In this document: in pieces, positions 1-9,154 of the stretch
How positions within the stretch are numbered: the stretch's first letter is position 1
Layout of the letters: the number at the start of each line of letters is the position of its first letter
Program-made: the position numbers and the translations under genes
Notes under the pieces: model-generated
The model's input: only the letters and a program-made list of their open reading frames with translations
Told to the model about the DNA's origin: nothing
Database searches by the model: none
Source of the DNA: Clostridia bacterium
Lineage (GTDB): Bacteria; Bacillota; Clostridia; Peptostreptococcales; Anaerovoracaceae
Reading direction: 5' to 3'
Assembly (NCBI GenBank): GCA_910575405.1
Contig: CAJTER010000009.1
Coordinates: 59,209-123,208, forward strand
DNA length: 64,000 bases

Positions 1-737
1 CAACCAATCTGCGGCAAAAGGAAGAGGTCGCCATCGGCTACAAGGGATTTTGGATCAAGGCAGCGGATCATAAAAATCGGGCCATCGACTCTTCTGGCAT
101 TGAGGTGAGCGTAAATGGGGAAAAGGTCTATCGTTCGGGTGAAGACGGCAGCAAGGTCAACTACGGGGCGGAGATGATCCGGGGTGAAAATTCCATCCGC
201 ATTACAGCCACGGATCGCTATGGCAAGAGCAAAACCATCCTCTACCTGATTTACGGTACAGAGGGCAAGGAAGAGGAAAAGGAAGGCGCCATAACCCTCA
301 GCATTGAGGCGGGAACCATTGGCAAGGGATACATCCTGGGCCCCATGGAGGCGGAGGTCGCGGCAGGAAAGCCCTTTGCCTACACGCTGGACAATGCCCT
401 GAAGGAAAAGGGGTTCAGCTATGACAGCGGCGGCAGCCTGAACACCGGCTTTTACCTCAAGCGGATCTACAAAACTGGCATCACCTCCGGCTACAAGCTT
501 CCTTCCGCCCTGGAGCAGATTCTGGAAGAGGATATCGGCTACACCAAGACCAATATCGAAGCCAATTCCCTGGGAGAAAAGGACTTTACCACCGAATCCG
601 GCTGGATGTATCAGGTCAACGGCGAAGGACTCAGCCACGGTGTATCCGGCTACATCCCCAGAGACGGCGATACGGTGCGAATCCGCTTTACCCTCTGGCA
701 GGGCAAGGACTTAAACGGCGAGTGGGGAAGCTGGTAA
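1..737 (+). CDS. Surface protein with Ig-like and DUF4430 (transcobalamin-like) domains, 5' end outside window
   Basis: The reading frame is open from base 3, so the N-terminus lies upstream. Two parts are visible. Residues encoded by about 45-245 look like an Ig/cadherin-type beta domain ending in ITATDRYGKSKT. The segment from about 290 to 735 matches DUF4430, the fold that forms the C-terminal domain of human transcobalamin and intrinsic factor, ending in GWMYQVNG and YIPRDGDTVRIRFTLW. Such proteins are normally exported and capture a ligand at the cell surface. It lies 35 bases before the next gene and shares an operon with ECF transporter genes. Inference: it binds a corrinoid for the transporter encoded at 4019-7503. 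The missing N-terminus could be a prenyltransferase/squalene-oxidase-type alpha barrel, as in intrinsic factor, but this cannot be seen here. The frame and family are clear; the ligand is not. Confidence 0.8.
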   Translation, partial: TNLRQKEEVAIGYKGFWIKAADHKNRAIDSSGIEVSVNGEKVYRSGEDGSKVNYGAEMIRGENSIRITATDRYGKSKTILYLIYGTEGKEEEKEGAITLSIEAGTIGKGYILGPMEAEVAAGKPFAYTLDNALKEKGFSYDSGGSLNTGFYLKRIYKTGITSGYKLPSALEQILEEDIGYTKTNIEANSLGEKDFTTESGWMYQVNGEGLSHGVSGYIPRDGDTVRIRFTLWQGKDLNGEWGSW

Positions 738-772
738 AACGGCAAAAGGGCGAATAGCAAAAGGAGATTAAC

Positions 773-3358
773 ATGATGAAAACGAGACGAATTACAGCCA
801 TAGTTCTGGCATTCATGCTCTGTATGGGGATGCTCCCGGCAGGAGCCTTCGCGGCACAGAACATAAGCAACGTGGAATGGGCCAATTTCCGCAACAGCGA
901 TGAAAACAACGGCGTGACGGATCGGGAAACCCCGGTGACAACAGAGGAAGCGACCCTCAAATGGGCGGCTCCCGTTGCAAAGGGCTATACCCAGTCCTGC
1001 ACACCGCCTCTGATCTTAGACGGCTATGCCTACACAGCCCAAGGGCGCTACATTTACAAGCTGGATAAGGAAACGGGAAAGCAGATGGCCCAGAGCGTAA
1101 AGCTGGCGGGTCAGCTGGGCTATGCCTTAAACCCCATCCTCTACGCCAACGGAATGCTCTTCGTGCAGATCAACAACGGCAGGATCCAGGCTCTGGACGC
1201 AAAGACCTTGGAATCCCTCTGGATCAGCGAGGAAGTCGGCGGCCAGACCTTATCTCCGGTGACCTACAAAAACGGCTATATTTACACGGGAACCTGGAAC
1301 GCGGAGGACAAGGACGGGACCTACTATTGTCTTTCCGTCAGGGATGAAAAACCGGATCAGCCCGATGAAGTGAAGAAATGCACCTGGAAATTCGTGCCCT
1401 CACAGAAAGGCGAAACACCCAGAGGCTTTTACTGGGCAGGGTCTTATGTATCGGAAAACTACGTTGCCTTTGGATCCGATGACGGCGTTATCGAAGGAAG
1501 AGATGCAAAGACTGGCAGCTTTTACACCGTGGATCCCAAAAGTGGGGAAATCATCGACAAGCTGGACGGACTAAACGGCGATGTCCGCACCACGACTGTT
1601 TACAGCGGCGGATACCTGTATTTTGCCACAAAGGGCGGCTCCCTCTACAAGGTCTCCGTGGACAAGGACGGAAACCTGGGAACCTCTTCCTCCATCGAAT
1701 TAAAGGGAATGATGACCGCTTCTCCAGTGGTCTATAACGGCAGAATCTATATCGGCATCTGCGGTCTCGGAGATCTGTTCAGCGCGGACGGCGGCCACAA
1801 ATTCGCGGTCATAAACGACGATGCGGAGCTGAGCGCAAGTTCCCTTGCCTATGAAGTGCCCATCAAGGGATACCCTCAGGCAGCGGCACTCCTTTCCACA
1901 GCAGCAAAAGCTCAGAACGGCAAGGTCTACCTCTACTTCACCTACAATACAAAGCCGGGCGGAATTTACTATCTGGCCGATGCGCCGGGACAGACCTCGG
2001 GAAGCGCGAAGCTTCTCTTCACACCGCCAAAGGAAATGCAGCAGCACTGTATCAGCACCCTCTGCTGCGATAAAGAAGGAACCCTGTATTACAAAAACGA
2101 CTCCGGCTATCTCATGGCCGTAGCAAAGAACCGGGCTTATCTGAATGACATAACTGCATCCGCAGCCAGCGGCAAAATCACCTGGTCCGACGACTTTAAC
2201 CCGGGCTATACACAGTACGATCTGATTGCAGAGGCAGGAACAAAAGAAGTAAAGCTGACCCTGAGCATGCCCCAGGGCGTTCAGGCAACAGTAGACGGGA
2301 AGGCCTGCGGCGGAACCTTCACCTGCGATCTGGGCACAGAGGGGAGGAAGACCGTTTCCATTCAGGTCAGCAAAACCGAGGGCAGCAAAACCTACGAAAG
2401 AACCTATACCCTGAGCATCCGCCAAAAGGGAAACAGCGCCGTTCTTTCCGACCTGAAAATCAGCGCCAGCAACGCCTTTGGCGCCGAGGAGCTGCCTTTA
2501 GACAAAGCCTTCAGCCCTGAGAGCGGAGCATACACGGCTTACATGGAAGGAAGAGCTAACAAATTTGTAAATATCTGGCCCCTTGCTTCGGAAGCAAAGG
2601 CAAAGATCCAGATATATCCGCTGGAAAACGTGACCTCAAAAGGTGTGGATGAAGACGGAACCATTGGCATCACCGCAGCTTCGGGCGAAAGAGATCGCTA
2701 CGCGGTTTACCTGACGGAAGGAAAAACTACAGCCAAAATCCGCATCCGGGTTACCTCCGAGGACGGCGCACTGACAAAGGATTACCTAGTGACCATAAAC
2801 CGGGGCTCTGCCGCCAGCCAGCCTACGGATCCGGTCGATCCGACAAACCCAAGCGATCCCACGGATCCCAGCCAGCCGGTAGAAAAGCCAGTGCTGACCA
2901 TCAGCAAGGCCAGCCTCACCCTTTACACCTGCAAAAATTACAACAAAGCCAGCCTGACTGCCTCCCTCAATGGCAAAAAAACCACCAGCGCGGCCTGGAA
3001 GGTGACAAAAGGCAGCGGAATTGTCTCTGTTTCCAAAACAGGAGTCATCACTGCCAAAAAGGCGGGAAGTGCGGCAGTAACCGTATCCGCTCAGGGAGTC
3101 AGCAAAACCTGCAGGGTGACGGTAAAGAAAGCGAATTTCCAGCTGGCAAAGAGCGCTCTGACCCTTAAAAAGAACAAAACCGCGGCCATCAAGGTAAAGC
3201 AGGCTGTGCCAAAGGGAACGGTCACCTACAAATCGGCCAACAAAAAGATCGCCTCCGTAACATCGAAAGGCGTGGTAAAGGGAAAGAAAAAAGGCAAGAC
3301 TTACGTCAAGGTTACCTGCAACGGCATAAGCAAAAAAGTGAAGATTACAGTAAAATAA
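773..3358 (+). CDS. Secreted PQQ-like beta-propeller protein with cadherin-like and Big2 Ig-like domains
   Basis: An 861-residue exported protein. A signal peptide occupies about residues 1-27 (hydrophobic stretch, then AGAFAAQ). Residues about 55-420 carry repeated blades of the PQQ/quinoprotein-like propeller, with recurring A/G-x-LYALDAKT-like strands such as RIQALDAKTLESLW and YIYKLDKETGK. A cadherin-like beta-sandwich follows at about 450-680. Next come a PTDP/NPSDP repeat linker (about 683-705) and two tandem Big2-type Ig domains (about 706-784 and 785-861) rich in lysine. A ribosome site (AAGGAGA) lies 7 bases before the ATG. No LPxTG motif is present, so wall attachment may be non-covalent through the basic Ig repeats. 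Its place between two DUF4430 genes suggests it is part of a surface-binding apparatus; whether it binds cobalamin or serves as a scaffold is unknown. Confidence 0.85.
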   Translation: MMKTRRITAIVLAFMLCMGMLPAGAFAAQNISNVEWANFRNSDENNGVTDRETPVTTEEATLKWAAPVAKGYTQSCTPPLILDGYAYTAQGRYIYKLDKETGKQMAQSVKLAGQLGYALNPILYANGMLFVQINNGRIQALDAKTLESLWISEEVGGQTLSPVTYKNGYIYTGTWNAEDKDGTYYCLSVRDEKPDQPDEVKKCTWKFVPSQKGETPRGFYWAGSYVSENYVAFGSDDGVIEGRDAKTGSFYTVDPKSGEIIDKLDGLNGDVRTTTVYSGGYLYFATKGGSLYKVSVDKDGNLGTSSSIELKGMMTASPVVYNGRIYIGICGLGDLFSADGGHKFAVINDDAELSASSLAYEVPIKGYPQAAALLSTAAKAQNGKVYLYFTYNTKPGGIYYLADAPGQTSGSAKLLFTPPKEMQQHCISTLCCDKEGTLYYKNDSGYLMAVAKNRAYLNDITASAASGKITWSDDFNPGYTQYDLIAEAGTKEVKLTLSMPQGVQATVDGKACGGTFTCDLGTEGRKTVSIQVSKTEGSKTYERTYTLSIRQKGNSAVLSDLKISASNAFGAEELPLDKAFSPESGAYTAYMEGRANKFVNIWPLASEAKAKIQIYPLENVTSKGVDEDGTIGITAASGERDRYAVYLTEGKTTAKIRIRVTSEDGALTKDYLVTINRGSAASQPTDPVDPTNPSDPTDPSQPVEKPVLTISKASLTLYTCKNYNKASLTASLNGKKTTSAAWKVTKGSGIVSVSKTGVITAKKAGSAAVTVSAQGVSKTCRVTVKKANFQLAKSALTLKKNKTAAIKVKQAVPKGTVTYKSANKKIASVTSKGVVKGKKKGKTYVKVTCNGISKKVKITVK

Positions 3359-3479
3359 CATGAAAGCTGCTGTCAGTACATTAGAGAGCAGCCGCAGAGA
3401 AGAAGGGTTTGAGAGGAAGCATTCAGACCCTTTTCATGATACACAGGCGAGGCGGACATGCGCCGGAAAAGAGGAAACG

Positions 3480-4019
3480 ATGAACGGGATTCACGGATTT
3501 ATGAGAAAAAAAGCTGCGCTGGCGGGAATTATCCTGCTGATCCTGCTGACAGCGGGACTGTCGGCCTCCTGCGGCAAGGCGGAAGGGAACGAAGCGGCAG
3601 GCGGCCAGACTCAGAGCAAATATACCTGCACTCTGACCATCAAATGCGATACAGCTTTGAAGAGCGAAAAGCTGGATGAGGGCAAGAAAAAAATCCTCCC
3701 CGCGGACGGCGTGATACTGGCGGAAACAGAAGTGGAATTTCAGAAAGGGGACACGGTCTACGATATCCTGCAGCGGGAAACGAGAAATCGCAAGCTGCAG
3801 ATGGAAGCGGAAGAGGGCACAGTCTACAAGACCCAGTATATCGAAGGGATCGGAAACCTCTACCAGTTGGACTGCGGCGAGCTGAGCGGTTGGATGTACA
3901 AGGTGGGCGACACCTTTCCCAAGACAGGATGCAGCCAATACCAGGCAGAGCAGGGGGATACAATTCAGTGGCTCTACAGTTGCGACCAGGGAAAGGATAT
4001 TGGAGGGAGCAATTACTGA
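3480..4019 (+). CDS. DUF4430 putative lipoprotein, probable surface ligand-binding component
   Basis: The ATG at 3480 is chosen because a GAGGAAAC ribosome site precedes it and the product then starts with a clean export signal (MRKK, then about 18 hydrophobic residues). An upstream in-frame codon at 3360 would add 40 unrelated residues. The signal ends at Cys31 in an imperfect lipobox (LSASC), so the product is probably a lipoprotein. The rest (about 149 residues) is a DUF4430 domain: a TVYDIL strand, a YIEGIGN turn and a closing GWMYKVGD motif with an aromatic-rich end. It overlaps the EcfT start by one base (TGATG), implying translational coupling. Inference: a small lipid-anchored substrate catcher for the ECF transporter, analogous to the C-terminal half of transcobalamin. 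Confidence 0.85.
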   Translation: MNGIHGFMRKKAALAGIILLILLTAGLSASCGKAEGNEAAGGQTQSKYTCTLTIKCDTALKSEKLDEGKKKILPADGVILAETEVEFQKGDTVYDILQRETRNRKLQMEAEEGTVYKTQYIEGIGNLYQLDCGELSGWMYKVGDTFPKTGCSQYQAEQGDTIQWLYSCDQGKDIGGSNY

Positions 4020-4903
4020 TGAAAAGCACCTTTAGCAGCTGCCACCCAGCGATCAACTTTCTGTGGTTTTGTACCGTCATTCTTTTGAGCGTATTTTTGC
4101 TGCATCCAGTTCTCCTGGCCATTTCCGCGGCAGGTTCGGCAGCTTATGCTTTCAGGCTGGGGGGAGGAAAAACCGGCAGGCTGATCCTGTTCTTCCTTGT
4201 TCCCATGATCCTCCTGGTTACAGGGGGAAACTTTCTGATCAACCATCAGGGCGTTACCATTCTCGGGTATCTGTGGGATAATCCCCTCACAAAGGAGGCC
4301 CTTGTCTACGGGCTTGTTTCCGGACTCATGTTTGCTTCCATTTTTCTCTGGTTTTCCTGCTATAACGCCATTATGACCAGCGACAAATTCGTGTATCTCT
4401 TTGGCAGGATTATGCCCTCCATATCCCTTATTTTTTCCATGATCATGCGCTCCGTTCCCAGATACAAAAGCCAGCTGACGGCCATTTCACAGGCCCAGAA
4501 GTGCATAGGGCGCAGCGGGACAGGCAGCGCAGCGCAAAAAGGAAAACACGGAATGAAGCTCCTTTCCATTATGACCACCTGGGGTCTGGAAAATTCCATT
4601 GATACGGCAGATTCCATGAAAAGCCGGGGCTACGGACTTAAGGGACGAACCACCTTTTCCATTTACCGTTTTGATTTGCGGGATCGGCTCCTGCTTTTGT
4701 TCATTTTGGCATTGCTTTCCGCGATGATAGGGGGGAGCGTACTGGGGATCTGCAGCGCCAGATATTACCCTTATGTGGAGCTGGCGGAGGTTACTTTGGG
4801 AGCATGCATCGTATATGGAGCATGGTTTTTACTATGTTTCCTGCCCGTTTTGTTAGATATAAAGGAGGAAATCCAGTGGTGGCATTTACAATCGAAAATC
4901 TGA
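4019..4903 (+). CDS. ecfT: Energy-coupling factor transporter transmembrane protein EcfT
   Basis: A 294-residue integral membrane protein with about six hydrophobic segments; family EcfT/CbiQ. In ECF importers EcfT couples the two cytosolic ATPases to the substrate-binding S component through coupling helices carrying Ala-Arg-Gly-type signatures. The motif SMKSRGYG near residue 200 fits the second of these, and a RSVPRYKSQ stretch near 150 fits the first coupling-helix region. The start at 4019 overlaps the stop of the DUF4430 gene by one base. The end overlaps the GTG start of the next gene by 28 bases. This tight packing supports a dedicated (group I) ECF system rather than a shared module. 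Confidence 0.9.
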   Translation: MKSTFSSCHPAINFLWFCTVILLSVFLLHPVLLAISAAGSAAYAFRLGGGKTGRLILFFLVPMILLVTGGNFLINHQGVTILGYLWDNPLTKEALVYGLVSGLMFASIFLWFSCYNAIMTSDKFVYLFGRIMPSISLIFSMIMRSVPRYKSQLTAISQAQKCIGRSGTGSAAQKGKHGMKLLSIMTTWGLENSIDTADSMKSRGYGLKGRTTFSIYRFDLRDRLLLLFILALLSAMIGGSVLGICSARYYPYVELAEVTLGACIVYGAWFLLCFLPVLLDIKEEIQWWHLQSKI

Positions 4904-7503
4904 GTTTTACTTACCCCGGGAAATCACAGCCTGCTCTCCTGGAGGTAAATCTAAAGGTTCATACCGGGGAATTTGTAGTGCTGTGCGGCAGATCCGGATC
5001 TGGAAAAAGTACGCTTTTGCGAAATTTAAAACCATCTCTGGCTCCCCACGGGCAGCTGGATGGAAGGATCCTGTTTTATGAGAGACCTCTGGAAGAAATT
5101 TCCCAGAGGGAGCAGGCCCGGCGCATCGGCTATGTGCTGCAGAACCCAGATAATCAGCTGGTAACGGACAAAGTGTGGCACGAGCTTGCCTTTGGCCTGG
5201 AGAGTCTCGGTTATGATACGAAAACCATCCGCCTGAGGACAGCGGAAATGGCCAGCTTTTTTGGTATTCAGAGCTGGTTTATGAAGGATGTGAACCAGCT
5301 TTCCGGCGGCCAAAAGCAGCTGCTGAATCTGGCAGGTATCATGGCCATGCAGCCGGATGTTCTCATTCTGGACGAGCCAACTTCCCAGTTAGATCCCATT
5401 GCGGCAGGAGATTTTCTGGAGACCGTGCGCAAAATCAACCGGGAGCTGGGTACGACGGTGATCCTCAGCGAGCATCGGCTGGAGGATGTGATTCCTATGG
5501 CAGATCGGCTGATCACCGTGGATGGGGGACGGATTTTGACGAATGATGCTCCCGCGAAAGCCGGAATGGAGCTGGCAAACCACAAGCACCAGATGTTTGA
5601 GGCCATGCCTGCGCCCCTGCAGGCATATACAAAGCTCAGACAGCATAATATTGATGTCGGCAGCTCCTGTCCCATGAGCGTAAGGGAAGGACGTGGATGG
5701 CTGACAGAGCTTTTGGAAGGGAAGGAGCTGAGAAAGACAGGGATTCCCCTGGAAAAAGAGCCGGAGCGAGCAGGGGAAAAGCCTGTGCTCCAGATGAAGG
5801 AAGTATGGTTCAAATACAGCAAAGAGGACGACGATGTCATCAAAGGCCTTTCCATGGAAGTCTATGAGGGAGAATGCTTTTGCCTGGCAGGAGGAAATGG
5901 AACGGGAAAGACGACGACTCTGTCCCTGGCCTGCGGAATGGTAAAGCCTTACCGGGGAAAGATCCTGCTTTGGGGAAAGAGCCTTTCGGATTACAAAAGT
6001 AAAGAACTCTTCCAAGGCAGACTAGGAGTTCTGCCTCAGAATCCCCAGTCCATTTTCGCAGAAAAAACAGTCCGCCTGGATCTCCTGGAAATGCTGGATG
6101 GAAAGGGCCTGCAGCAGGAGGAAAAGGAGCGAAGGCTAAAGGAAGTCGCAGCTACGGCGCAGATTTCAGAGCTGCTGGATACGCACCCCTATGACCTGTC
6201 AGGTGGGGAACAGCAGAGGGCGGCTCTGGCCAAAATCCTGCTGCTGGATCCGCAGATCCTGCTGCTGGATGAACCCACCAAGGGTCTGGACAGCTTTTTC
6301 AAAAAAGATCTGGCCCAGCTTTTAAAAAAGCTCCAGGCACAGGGAAAGACCATCATCATGGTTTCCCACGACATCGAATTCTGCGCCTGCTGCGCAGACC
6401 GCTGCGCCATGTTTTTTAATGGGAGTATCGTTACCACCGATACGCCGCGCAGCTTTTTCTCGGGAAACAGCTTTTATACCACTGCGGCAAACCGCATGTC
6501 GCGTCATATTTTTGAAAACGCCATAACAGCGGAGGATATCACAGCTCTGTGCGCGGAGAATCTGCAGCGGCAAGAGGCAAAAGCAGTACAGCCGCCGGAT
6601 GCGGGTGAAACGGATCGAGAAAGTCCGCTGCCGGATAACGGAGATCTCCAGTCTCCGATTCCCACGGTTTCCCAGCCGCCAGAGCTGGCGTTATCCCGGC
6701 AGGGGCCTGAGACAGAAGGTAGGAGCCGGCCGTCGGAGCATACCGAAACACATAGGCTCCGGCAGAGGAAGGATGAGCCACAGCGCCTGCTAGCCAGGCA
6801 CAGAAACAGCCTCTGCATGGGCCTTATGCTGCTGCTTGCGGCAGGCACCATCTGGGCAGGCTATTCGTTCCTGGAGGATCGCAAATACTACATCATCAGC
6901 CTGCTTTTGCTCCTATATACGATGGTTCCCTTTCTCGTAAGATTTGAGGGAAAAAAGCCGCCGGCCCGGGAACTGATGCTCATATCCGTTATGATCGCCA
7001 TAGCCGTAGTCGGCCGAGCAGCCTTTTTTATGTTGCCCCAGTTTAAACCCGTGCTGGCCCTGGTAATCATCCCGGCGATAGCTATGGGAAGGGACACCGG
7101 CTTTCTGATAGGTGCCATGACCGCCTTTGTTTCCAACTTTATATTCGGACAGGGCCCCTGGACTCCGTGGCAAATGCTGGCCATGGGCATCATCGGTTTT
7201 CTGGCGGGATTTCTTGCTGAAAAAAAACTTTTAGGAACAAAAAAACTGCCCCTTCTGATCTTCGGAGGCTGCTGCGCGCTGCTTTACGGCCTAATCGTAG
7301 ATCTTTGGACGATTCTTTCCATGACCCCGGATCCCAGCCCGGTTACAGCTGCAGTTGTATATGCCTCAGCCCTTCCTTTTAACCTGGTGCTGGGCATTGC
7401 CACCGTATTTTTCCTCTATGTTCTGGGAAAGCCCATGCTGGAAAAGCTGGAGCGAATGAAGCTAAAATACGGCATCGGAGCTCCCGCAAGCGCTGCTTCA
7501 TAA
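4876..7503 (+). CDS. Fused ECF transporter: two ATPase domains plus CbrT-like S component
   Basis: An 875-residue chimera. ATPase 1 spans about residues 3-230, with Walker A GRSGSGKST (38-46), signature LSGGQK (about 142) and Walker B VLILDEPTS. ATPase 2 spans about 303-530, with Walker A GGNGTGKTT (about 338), LSGGEQQ (about 441) and LLLDEPTKG. A charged, proline-rich linker of about 90 residues follows. The C-terminal membrane domain (about 641-865) has about eight segments and the motifs FLVRFEGKKPPARELML and GFLIGAMTAFVSNFIFGQGPWTPWQM, typical of ECF S components of the CbrT/cobalamin type. The GTG at 4876 is chosen because AAAGGAGG lies seven bases upstream; the longer frame from 4804 has no site and lies inside ecfT. 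Both nucleotide sites look intact. Substrate by family and context: cobalamin or another corrinoid; this was not proved. Confidence 0.88.
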   Translation: MVAFTIENLSFTYPGKSQPALLEVNLKVHTGEFVVLCGRSGSGKSTLLRNLKPSLAPHGQLDGRILFYERPLEEISQREQARRIGYVLQNPDNQLVTDKVWHELAFGLESLGYDTKTIRLRTAEMASFFGIQSWFMKDVNQLSGGQKQLLNLAGIMAMQPDVLILDEPTSQLDPIAAGDFLETVRKINRELGTTVILSEHRLEDVIPMADRLITVDGGRILTNDAPAKAGMELANHKHQMFEAMPAPLQAYTKLRQHNIDVGSSCPMSVREGRGWLTELLEGKELRKTGIPLEKEPERAGEKPVLQMKEVWFKYSKEDDDVIKGLSMEVYEGECFCLAGGNGTGKTTTLSLACGMVKPYRGKILLWGKSLSDYKSKELFQGRLGVLPQNPQSIFAEKTVRLDLLEMLDGKGLQQEEKERRLKEVAATAQISELLDTHPYDLSGGEQQRAALAKILLLDPQILLLDEPTKGLDSFFKKDLAQLLKKLQAQGKTIIMVSHDIEFCACCADRCAMFFNGSIVTTDTPRSFFSGNSFYTTAANRMSRHIFENAITAEDITALCAENLQRQEAKAVQPPDAGETDRESPLPDNGDLQSPIPTVSQPPELALSRQGPETEGRSRPSEHTETHRLRQRKDEPQRLLARHRNSLCMGLMLLLAAGTIWAGYSFLEDRKYYIISLLLLLYTMVPFLVRFEGKKPPARELMLISVMIAIAVVGRAAFFMLPQFKPVLALVIIPAIAMGRDTGFLIGAMTAFVSNFIFGQGPWTPWQMLAMGIIGFLAGFLAEKKLLGTKKLPLLIFGGCCALLYGLIVDLWTILSMTPDPSPVTAAVVYASALPFNLVLGIATVFFLYVLGKPMLEKLERMKLKYGIGAPASAAS

Positions 7504-7540
7504 GTATTGTTCCATTTGACGAGTGATAATCAGGACACAC

Positions 7541-7571
7541 AAAAGCCCGCCGGCGAATCCGGCGGGCTTTT
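7541..7571. terminator. Bidirectional rho-independent terminator
   Basis: A 13-base perfect inverted repeat (AAAAGCCCGCCGG / CCGGCGGGCTTTT) with a five-base loop. A T-run is present on both strands, so it can stop the ECF operon from the left and the htrA gene from the right. Confidence 0.92.
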
Positions 7572-7591
7572 GCATATCTTATGCTACTTAT

Positions 7592-8893
7592 TTAAGAGGA
7601 AGTTTTTTCTGATAATTCTAATTCAATCTCAATAGATTGGCCATCTCTTAAAACAATGTACATTACTTTATCCCCTACTTTGTGGGACGTAATAATGGAA
7701 GACAGAGTTTCAATACTGTCAATTTCCTGTCCATCCACAGAATAGACCAGATCGCCTACCTTAAAGCCTGCCTTTTTCGCGTTCTTTCCATTGATCTCCT
7801 GAATATATACGCTTCCTGCAGAACGGTAGGATCCACCGCCGAACATGCCGCCAAACATACTGTTGTCCTGCTGTGAAGACATATCCACATAGGTGATGCC
7901 GGTTGAAGGCTTTCCTTTTACATAGCCGCCCTTCATGAGCTGAGAAGCCACATTGGCCGCTGTATTAATGGGAATCGCGAATCCCAGCCCTTCCACATCG
8001 GAGCCCGAGGATTTGGCCACAACCACGCCGACCAGCTGTCCGTACTGGTTGAAGAGACCTCCGCCCGAATTTCCGGGATTGATAGAAGTATCCGTCTGCA
8101 GCAGGGACATGGTCTTTCCGTTGATGCTGATGGAGCGATCCAGAGCGCTGATAATACCGGCTGTTACAGTTCCGCCCAGCTCTCCTAAAGGATTGCCGAT
8201 GGCTACCGCCATATCGCCTACATTCAGCTGATCGCTGTTTCCAAAGGTTGCGGCTGCCAGATTTTTGGCATTGATTTTCAGCACAGCAACATCTGTATCT
8301 GAATCAGAACCAACAAGCTTTGCCTCGTATTCCTTGTTGTCGCTGGTTGTCACGGTAATCTTATTTGCGCCTTCAATTACATGGTTGTTGGTAATAATGT
8401 AGCCGTTGCTCTTGATAATAACGCCGCTTCCCGCCCCTTGCGTAACATACTGCTGCATCCAGGTATCGGCCTGAACAGACTCTGTTTTGATTTCCACCAC
8501 AGAATCCTGGGATTTGGCGGTAATTTCCTTTACCGTCATGGCGCTTCCCGTAGCATCCTCCAGATTAAAGCCTGTGGTGTTGGCGTTGGTTGTATTTTGC
8601 TGGCCTGCTCCGCCCTGAGGTGAGCTGTAGCTGCCTGCCAGCATCGACCCGCCAAAGCCGAATGCGCTGGAGAGAAGCACGCATACCAGAATTACAGCAG
8701 TCAGGCTGGTCCTGGTGAGAGTCACGGGCTTGCTCTTTTTCTTTTTTCTCGAAGTATGACGCGGCGGCTCGGAAAATGCTTCCTTCCCCGACAGATCCCC
8801 CATTGGAAGCATGGAATTTGCTGTATCGGTCCGAAACTGACCGGGATTTGGTCCGCTGGTGTACTGATATCTGTTGTCATCGTAGTTATCCAT
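7592..8893 (-). CDS. htrA: HtrA/DegP-type membrane-anchored serine protease with PDZ domain
   Basis: 433 residues. A hydrophilic N-terminal tail of about 60 residues ends in a lysine cluster (KKKKSK). A single membrane anchor (about 63-86) follows, so the protease faces outside the membrane. The trypsin-like domain shows the triad: His in NNHVIEG (about 171), Asp in DTDVAVLKI (about 201), Ser in NPGNSGGGLFN (about 275). A PDZ domain covers the C-terminal 90 residues (AGFKVGDLVYSVDGQEI). The family degrades and refolds damaged exported proteins and is usually induced by envelope stress. The gene is monocistronic: convergent with the ECF operon and divergent from the gene at 9155. A GGAGG site precedes the ATG. 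Confidence 0.95.
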   Translation of the reverse strand: MDNYDDNRYQYTSGPNPGQFRTDTANSMLPMGDLSGKEAFSEPPRHTSRKKKKSKPVTLTRTSLTAVILVCVLLSSAFGFGGSMLAGSYSSPQGGAGQQNTTNANTTGFNLEDATGSAMTVKEITAKSQDSVVEIKTESVQADTWMQQYVTQGAGSGVIIKSNGYIITNNHVIEGANKITVTTSDNKEYEAKLVGSDSDTDVAVLKINAKNLAAATFGNSDQLNVGDMAVAIGNPLGELGGTVTAGIISALDRSISINGKTMSLLQTDTSINPGNSGGGLFNQYGQLVGVVVAKSSGSDVEGLGFAIPINTAANVASQLMKGGYVKGKPSTGITYVDMSSQQDNSMFGGMFGGGSYRSAGSVYIQEINGKNAKKAGFKVGDLVYSVDGQEIDSIETLSSIITSHKVGDKVMYIVLRDGQSIEIELELSEKTSS

Positions 8894-9029
8894 ATTATTT
8901 CCTCCCTTTTATCCTTATGTCCTTTTGTTAAAGCTAATATACACGCAGTTTATGTTTTTTTTGTGTTGAAAAAATGTAAATCTTACAGAAAGTTATTAAC
9001 AATTTCTTACGGGGAAAAAAGACGTTGTG

Positions 9030-9038
9030 TGGTATAAT
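9030..9038 (+). promoter_or_regulatory. Extended -10 promoter (TGGTATAAT)
   Basis: TGGTATAAT is an extended -10 element with a consensus TATAAT hexamer. No good -35 box stands 17 bases upstream, which extended -10 promoters tolerate. It lies about 115 bases before the ATG at 9155. Confidence 0.55.
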
Positions 9039-9154
9039 GGCTATGTAACGAAGCTTTGGATAAAAGGGAAAGAATGAAAACAGGCTAAGCGGAGACACTT
9101 TAATTACATGGGAGATGCGGAGTTTTAGGGAAGGCAAGGGGAAAGGAGAACCAT

